Source: Sordaria brevicollis | Lineage: Eukaryota > Ascomycota > Sordariomycetes > Sordariales > Sordariaceae | Reading direction: 5' to 3' | DNA length: 64,000 nucleotides | Assembly (NCBI GenBank): GCA_033439795.1 | Contig: JAUTDP010000012.1 | Location: 496,001-560,000 of the forward strand | Translations under genes and position numbers: made by a program | In this document: positions 61,080 through 64,000 of the stretch, in pieces | Layout: every line of letters starts with the position of its first letter | Position numbering within the stretch: position 1 is the stretch's first letter | The notes under the pieces: generated by a model | The model's database searches: none | The model's input: only the letters and a program-made list of their open reading frames with translations | Told to the model about the DNA's origin: nothing

Positions 61080-62589
61080 ATGGCAGACAAGATGTCTATC
61101 GATAAGCACGATCCCACTAAAGACGATACTGAAGACTCGCAAATGGAGTCCAGCCCCGAGAGAGAAAGAGAGGGAGAGGCTCCTGCTGCTGGTGAGGCCA
61201 ATGGCCAAAATACCGGTGCCACAGCAACAACTGCCGCTCCCCAGGAAAACCAACAGCCCAAGCGCAAAGGCGGTCGCAAGCCGGTAAGAGATCTTGACTT
61301 TTTCGAGTAAAGTGGTGAAATAGTTTTTACTAACATAATGTCTAGATCTATGCTACCTCTGAGGAACGCAAGCAGAGAAACCGCCAGGCTCAAGCTGCGT
61401 TCCGTGAGCGCAGGACTGAGTACATCAAGCAGCTTGAAGATGCTATCCGTACCCACGAGCAGAACCTTGCCAATCTGCAAGCAGCCCACCGACATGCCGC
61501 TGACGAATGTCTGATGCTTCGCTACAAGAATTCGCTTTTGGAGCGTATCCTCCTCGAGAAAGGTACTTTTTGTCATGACTTTTCCCATGTTTGGGTTTTT
61601 GTTTACACCCCTTTTTGGCGAAGACCCGCACCACCAGTCTCGCTATGCTAACACTCTTTCAGGCATTGATGTCCAAGCAGAGCTCCAGGCCAAGACGGGC
61701 AGTCCAAATCTTGGACCTACTCACATGCCCCAGAACTTGGTACAGCAGCCACCGATTCAGCGGGCTCTCCTGAACAGACATCATGCTCGCAGATCGCAGT
61801 CGAGCATCGCTCCTAAACTCGAGCCTGGAATCACCATGGCCCCTCTGCCTCCTCCGGTTCATGCTCTATCGCCCAAGAGTCGACCAACACCATCGTCACA
61901 TTCGGCCTCCCCATCGACGACAACAACCTTTGGTTCCCATAGCGGCGCTTCCCCGGCCACCTCCGACGGCATGATTCCCCCGATCCGGCCACATCTTCCA
62001 CCCGCCTCGGCATTGAAGATCCACCCGCCATCGCAACTGGGCAACGGAGTGCCCGGCCTAGCTCAGCAACAACGACACATGCAGATGCCCGGTCTCCAGC
62101 AGGGACAGAACCACATGAGGAGTAGCGTTGGCGGTACCACGACTTCGTTTTACCCCACGCCATCCTTCCAGAATCACATTGAACAACTCGGCAAGCTGAC
62201 CCGTTTTCTTTTCTTCCTCCCCTTTCCCCCTCTAATAGAACTTTGTCGTCCTAGGCTCATTCCGTAATTCAGAACAGGAGTACGACGCCGCAGCCGACAT
62301 GATGGACGATCCCGGCGAGACCCCTGACACTCCAAGCGGACCCGGCCCCTACCCCGGCCAAGCATACGGCGGCGATCCCCAAGCGATGTCTCTTTCGTCC
62401 CCTGTTACGACCGGTCCTCAAGGAAACCAGCAGTCCCCGATCGAAAACGGCTCCCATCAGCAGCATCCTGCGTACCCTCCGATGGCCCAGCTCCTCGACC
62501 ACCAGTACGACTTCGGCGATCCTTTCGGGTTGAGTGCCAGCATGGCCTTTCCGACGCAATTCTCGTTCGACACCAGCAATATGCGGTAA
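61080..62589 (+). CDS. kapC: bZIP transcription factor KapC
   Basis: Four exons (61080-61283, 61346-61562, 61663-62190, 62273-62589) encode 421 aa. The basic region starts at IYATSEERKQRNRQAQAAFRE (residue 69 on), with the bZIP signature Asn80...Arg88. A leucine zipper follows (EYIKQLEDAIRTHEQNLANLQ and ECLMLRYKNSLLERILLEKGID). This is the hallmark sequence of Aspergillus KapC and its Sordariomycete orthologues. The N-terminus is acidic and the C-terminal half is Pro/Ser/Gln-rich, ending QFSFDTSNMR. Intron 3 is predicted to be GC-AG (GCAAGC...TTCAG), which yields the conserved EQLEQEYD. It is a nuclear DNA-binding regulator implicated in stress and development (family knowledge). Confidence 0.92.
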
Positions 62590-64000
62590 ATAGACGGATA
62601 TGATGGACGGAATTGATATAGTTTGAGAAGGAATTTGGGATGTCACGGGTTTCGCCGTGATCTAACTCGGCACCCATCAGTTTGGTTTTGGATATTTGGA
62701 AGAAATGACAACCCGGCACAAGAAAGCACAACGTTAGCCGGATCGACAAATGCACAGCAAAGGAAAGAGGATAGGAGATTTGGTTTTTTTTTCTTGGTTT
62801 CGGTTTACAAAATTTTGGTGGGCAATTCACGGCCGCTATACGGACGAAGACGACGACGACAAATGCGAGCAAGACACAACAAGAACAACAACAAAAGTAC
62901 GACACGGAAAAGTTTTAATGTTTTAAAAAGATACCCTGTTGAAGCATATAGCACTGGGTAAAATTCAAAATCAGCGGGTTTTGTTTTTTTTCATGGGAGA
63001 GTCCCGCTCTCCCTACTCTTTTTGTTCCCTCTCCTCTCCTCTCTTGGGTGTTTAAGTCTCTGTTTTCTAGTGATTGGCATGGTGAGGCGCTGAGTGAGCG
63101 CCATGGTCTTTTTCGGTGATGACGGGTGGTTGTTCTGTATTTTCATCTGCTTTCATTGTCTGTATCTCTACCAGAAAAAAACACAAGATCTTGAAAGTAT
63201 GTTGCTTGAAGGAAAAAGAGTTTCGCGATTTCAACAAAAAGTACGGTTTCTGATCTTTAGCGTTTGGTTTCTAACTCTCGGTTTCTCTTTGGGCTACCAG
63301 TCATTTGGACGGGAAAATAGGTGGAACGACGGAGCATGACACTCAACTTGTCATCACAGATCACGATTTACGCATTGACGACCAAAAGCGAGGAGATACC
63401 ACGGGACAGTCAAGGCAGGATCACAGGAAGCAGGAGTTGTTTGTTTACTTTCCCCAAAGTTCGTCTCACGATGTAAATAGTCAACCTACCGCTACACAGC
63501 AACCACCGAGAGAAAAATGGACACCAAGAATTGACAACACGTAACTACAACAACACCGACTTGCAAAATCCAGAAATTCGTCACACGACTTCACGCCAAA
63601 AATGATCGATCTGCGTCAAGAAATTTACCTAACCCGCAAAATCCTAGGAACACAGCCATCATTTGGCGGAGCTCTCACGTAACGGATCTGGAGAGGGCCA
63701 AGATTGCTTTCCTGACCGACAGCTTTGTCATTGGGGGTGTTGCTCCACATCCGTTTTCCTTCATCTCCTGTCCTACTGTCCAAAGAAACCCAAAAAGGAC
63801 GGGCCGGAGGTCCTAGCTTGCAAAATAAAAAGATAGATACGGACCGGTACCGGTCCGTTTCTGTTTGGTACCGGTTCAACGACACATGGCAGTCGACTGG
63901 CATTTTCAGTTACAACCGGCAAATCGGTGGATCGGCCCTCCGGCGCAGCGGCGCTACAGAAAAATCCATTCCAGGTCGTGATGGCGTGAGGAAAACTAAG
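62590..64000. other. Downstream region of kapC to window end
   Basis: The 3' UTR of kapC is followed by unassigned sequence with poly-T and poly-A tracts. Frames of up to 112 codons are not recognisable. A 20-bp perfect palindrome lies at 63839-63858 (annotated separately). Confidence 0.45.
63839..63858. repeat. Perfect 20-bp palindrome (ACGGACCGGT half-site)
   Basis: ACGGACCGGT is followed at once by its exact reverse complement. A related GGTACCGGTT lies about 10 bp beyond. It could be an operator-like binding site or a small hairpin; the function is unknown. Confidence 0.9.

Noticed and set aside
63625..63903. Possible tRNA near the window end, suggested by a QESNLGPL-like peptide
   Set aside because: The sequence lacks a T-arm GTTCGA core and does not fold as a tRNA.

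Overview
The window is nuclear DNA of a filamentous ascomycete, most probably a Sordariomycete related to Neurospora or Sordaria. The evidence is short spliceosomal introns (about 50-190 nt, GT-AG, some with visible branch-like CTAAC/CTGAC), a three-exon histone H4 starting MTGRGKGGKG, and lineage markers restricted to or typical of Pezizomycotina: KapC-type bZIP, DUF4045-gelsolin fusion, DUF3605 protein and a Zn(II)2Cys6 factor. The species call is inference. All exon boundaries below were read by eye from splice sites and frame continuity.

Layout. 0.9-8 kb: TRAPPC2/Trs20 (+), histone H4 (-) and the APC/C subunit Cdc27/Apc3 (-). 10.5-24.8 kb: an accessory block of five genes. It holds two divergent pairs, each an Hsp70-like ATPase (-) and a small P-loop GTPase (+). 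Between the pairs lie a coiled-coil protein of unknown function (+) and, convergent with it, the second Hsp70-like gene. That gene is a fusion whose C-terminus is homologous to the C-terminal domain of the stand-alone coiled-coil protein. 25-29 kb: TMEM208/SND2 (+), DUF3605 protein (-), NADH-cytochrome b5 reductase (+). 29.5-38.6 kb: Zn2Cys6 transcription factor (-), GNAT-domain protein (-), ARL2 (+). 40-48.4 kb: a giant DUF4045-gelsolin protein (+), Mediator subunit 10 (+), and an intron-containing tRNA-Ala(AGC) (-). 48.6-55 kb: a LIM-type zinc-finger protein interrupted by one in-frame TAG (-), and a basic serine/proline-rich protein with a NuSAP-like motif (-). 55-61 kb: about 6 kb with no gene I can support, followed by the bZIP gene kapC (+), which contains a probable GC-AG intron, and then non-coding sequence to the end.

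Most flanking genes are conserved housekeeping genes. The 10.5-24.8 kb block is the candidate for an undescribed system: a duplicated Hsp70-like/GTPase divergent module linked to a shared, unrecognised C-terminal domain that occurs both alone and fused to a degenerate Hsp70. Its architecture (sensor-like NTPases, apparently tail-anchored GTPases, modular fusion, duplication and divergence) resembles allorecognition or innate-immunity-type loci of fungi, but this functional reading is inference only.
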